From: Pseudomonas sp. MWU13-2100
Lineage (GTDB): Bacteria > Pseudomonadota > Gammaproteobacteria > Pseudomonadales > Pseudomonadaceae
NCBI RefSeq assembly: GCF_023242365.1
Contig: NZ_JALLIX010000043.1
Coordinates: forward strand, 1 to 55,635
Length of the DNA stretch: 55,635 bases
Direction of reading: 5' to 3'
In this document: in pieces, positions 53,700-55,635 of the stretch
Numbering within the stretch: the first letter of the stretch is position 1
Layout of the letters: each line of letters opens with the position of its first letter
Made by a program: the position numbers and the translations under genes
The notes under the pieces: generated by a model
Told to the model about the DNA's origin: nothing
The model's database searches: none
Seen by the model: the letters and a program-made list of their open reading frames with translations, nothing else

Positions 53700-55574
53700 A
53701 TGTCCTTTGCTTCCCTCGGTCTCTCCGAGGCTTTGGTCGCTGCCATCGAGGCAGCCGGCTATACCGAGCCTACTCCGGTGCAACAGCGGGCTATTCCCGC
53801 CGTGTTGCAAGGTCGCGACCTGATGGTCGCGGCACAGACAGGTACGGGTAAAACCGGAGGCTTCGCCCTTCCGATTCTGGAACGGTTGTTTCCCAACGGT
53901 CACCCGGACAAATCCCAGCGTCACGGCCCGCGCCAACCCCGCGTGCTGGTCCTGACCCCAACCCGTGAACTGGCTGCCCAGGTCCACGAGAGCTTCAAGG
54001 TCTACGCTCGCGACTTGAAATTCGTCAGCGCCTGCATCTTCGGCGGCGTCGGCATGAACCCACAGGTTCAGGCCATGTCCCGCGGTGTCGACGTGCTGGT
54101 GGCCTGCCCGGGTCGTTTGCTCGACCTGTGCGGCCAAGGCAGCGTCGATCTGTCCCACGTGGAAATCCTCGTGCTGGACGAAGCCGACCGCATGCTCGAC
54201 ATGGGCTTTGTCCATGACGTGAAGAAGGTCCTCGCGCGCCTGCCGTCCAAGCGGCAGAACCTGCTGTTCTCGGCGACCTTCTCCAAGGACATCACCGATC
54301 TCGCCGGCAAGCTGCTGCATAACCCGGAGCGCATCGAAGTCACGCCGCCGAACACCACGGTCGAGCGTATCGAACAGCGTGTGTTCCGCCTGGCCGCCAG
54401 CCACAAGCGTTCGCTGCTGGCGCACCTGATCACCGCCGGTGCCTGGGAACAGGTCCTGGTGTTCACCCGCACCAAGCACGGCGCCAACCGCCTGGCCGAG
54501 TACCTGGACAAGCACGGCCTGAGCGCCGTCGCCATCCACGGCAACAAGAGCCAGAACGCCCGCACCAAAGCCCTGGCCGACTTCAAGGCCGGTGAAGTGC
54601 GCATCCTGGTCGCTACCGATATCGCCGCACGCGGCCTGGATATCGACCAGTTGCCGCACGTGGTGAACTTCGAACTGCCGAACGTCGATGAAGACTACGT
54701 GCACCGTATCGGCCGTACCGGCCGGGCCGGTCGTTCAGGCGAGGCCATTTCCCTGGTTGCGCCGGACGAAGAGAAGCTGCTGAAAAGCATCGAGCGCATG
54801 ACCAAACAGAAAATCGCCGACGGCGACCTGATGGGTTTTGATTCCAGCGCTGTGGAAGCGGAAAAACCGGAAGTGCGCGAGCGCCCGGATGTACGTAATC
54901 CACGTACCCCACCTCGCGGTCCGAAGGGCGACGGCCCGAACGGCGGCGGCGGTGGTGGCGGTCGTCGGGATAAGGGCAAGGACAAGGGCGGCAAGGAAAA
55001 AGCCCCGGTGAACGGTCGCGGTGAGCGTCCGGCTCGCGAGCAGAAGCCCCGTGAAGGGACTCCGGCCCGCGAACAGCGTCAGCCAAGCCAGCCGCCGCGT
55101 CCGGCGGCTGATCGGGCTCCGGATGAGTTCCTCGATGACGATGTGGATAACTTTGGCAACCGCGTTGATTACGTGCCTCAGGCCAAGCCGGCCCAAGGTC
55201 GTGGTCGTCGCCCGGGGGCCCCGGCTCAGGGCGCAGGCGCTGGTGCGCCGCGTACCGGGCAGCCGCAGGGTCGTCAGAATGGTCCGCGTAGCAGTAATGG
55301 TGCGACTACCGGCACTCCGCCGGCCAAGCGCAGCGGTCCGCGCAATGGCGCTCCGCGTGATGGGCAAGCCCGTCGTGAAGAGTCGCGCAATCGTCGTCCG
55401 AGCCGGGATGATCAGCCTCGGGAAGAACCGGCCGTGCAGAACCCGCGTGGGCCTGGACCGAAGATCATCCATAAGGAGTCGAAGAGCGATCGCTTCCCGA
55501 CACCGGAGCAGTTGGATCAGCTGCCAGGGCGTCCAAGAGGCGAGAAGCCGGCGTTGTTGACTCGCAATCGCTGA
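53700..55574 (+). CDS. rhlE: DEAD-box RNA helicase RhlE2
   Basis: The 624-aa helicase has the standard core in residues 1-375 or so (Walker A AQTGTGKT, PTRELA, LDEADR, SAT, HRIGRTGRAG). A long basic, low-complexity tail of about 245 residues follows, rich in Arg, Gly, Pro and Gln. P. aeruginosa RhlE2 has the same long tail and lies in the same place next to metF and ahcY; there the tail mediates RNA and RNase E contacts and affects RNA decay and virulence. GGA lies before the ATG, and a strong terminator follows. Confidence 0.92.
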   Translation: MSFASLGLSEALVAAIEAAGYTEPTPVQQRAIPAVLQGRDLMVAAQTGTGKTGGFALPILERLFPNGHPDKSQRHGPRQPRVLVLTPTRELAAQVHESFKVYARDLKFVSACIFGGVGMNPQVQAMSRGVDVLVACPGRLLDLCGQGSVDLSHVEILVLDEADRMLDMGFVHDVKKVLARLPSKRQNLLFSATFSKDITDLAGKLLHNPERIEVTPPNTTVERIEQRVFRLAASHKRSLLAHLITAGAWEQVLVFTRTKHGANRLAEYLDKHGLSAVAIHGNKSQNARTKALADFKAGEVRILVATDIAARGLDIDQLPHVVNFELPNVDEDYVHRIGRTGRAGRSGEAISLVAPDEEKLLKSIERMTKQKIADGDLMGFDSSAVEAEKPEVRERPDVRNPRTPPRGPKGDGPNGGGGGGGRRDKGKDKGGKEKAPVNGRGERPAREQKPREGTPAREQRQPSQPPRPAADRAPDEFLDDDVDNFGNRVDYVPQAKPAQGRGRRPGAPAQGAGAGAPRTGQPQGRQNGPRSSNGATTGTPPAKRSGPRNGAPRDGQARREESRNRRPSRDDQPREEPAVQNPRGPGPKIIHKESKSDRFPTPEQLDQLPGRPRGEKPALLTRNR

Positions 55575-55586
55575 GTTTGTAGCGCA

Positions 55587-55631
55587 ATAAAAAACGCCCC
55601 CGGTTCGTGAGAGCCGGGGGCGTTTTTTATT
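55587..55631 (+). terminator. Rho-independent terminator of rhlE2
   Basis: ACGCCCCCGG and CCGGGGGCGT form a strong stem, extended by an A run on the left and TTTTTTATT on the right. It can work on both strands. Confidence 0.92.
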
Positions 55632-55635
55632 GGGG

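Overview
The window reads as chromosomal DNA of a fluorescent Pseudomonas (P. fluorescens group). Codon use is GC-rich. Gene order matches the P. aeruginosa blocks gbdR-sdaB-cbcXWV-betIBA, dbpA/yccS, metK-tkt-epd-pgk-fba and ahcY-metF-rhlE2. The gaps are full of the REP/REPIN palindromes typical of this group. I see no insertion sequence, phage, CRISPR array, rRNA or tRNA.

Layout. 1-1475: left-edge AAA ATPase with a frameshift, then a minus-strand terminator that no visible gene explains. 1476-12810: choline/glycine betaine catabolism: the AraC-type activator GbdR, serine dehydratase SdaB, the choline ABC importer CbcXWV, repressor BetI with a palindromic operator, BetB and BetA. 13060-17980: RraA-like protein, a TldD/TldE-type protease pair and an RhlA-like hydroxyalkanoyl-lipid synthase with no RhlB partner. 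18014-18772: tandem array of five 158-160 bp REP units. 18868-30914: MFS exporter, DbpA, a BaiN/HI0933 flavoprotein, YccS, a periplasmic solute-binding protein, ElaA, a winged-helix protein, a YgjP-like metallopeptidase and a REC-PAS-GGDEF-EAL protein. 31150-34234: accessory stretch with an orphan small protein, a PL7 alginate lyase, an AT-rich beta-trefoil lectin and a DUF3077-type gene behind a strongly structured leader. 34672-43505: central carbon genes fba, pgk, epd and tkt, with two small lipoproteins inserted, then sahR-metK. 43681-49677: LigB, DUF1090, cytochrome c', MltA, MAPEG, an XRE/DUF2975 pair and a thioesterase. 49800-55574: SAH riboswitch, ahcY, metF, a second solute-binding protein and rhlE2 with a long folded leader.

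How the genes connect. CbcXWV imports choline, and BetA and BetB oxidise it to glycine betaine. Demethylation elsewhere gives glycine and serine, which SdaB turns into pyruvate; this fits known GbdR control. Separately, metK, ahcY and metF belong to the SAM cycle. The window carries two apparent SAH/SAM sensors: a SahR-type ArsR-methyltransferase protein with a 26-bp palindrome before sahR-metK, and an SAH riboswitch before ahcY. The most notable unexplained items are the tandem REP array, the DUF3077 leader, the possible sRNA near 1230-1475, the solitary rhlA, and the rhlE2 leader.
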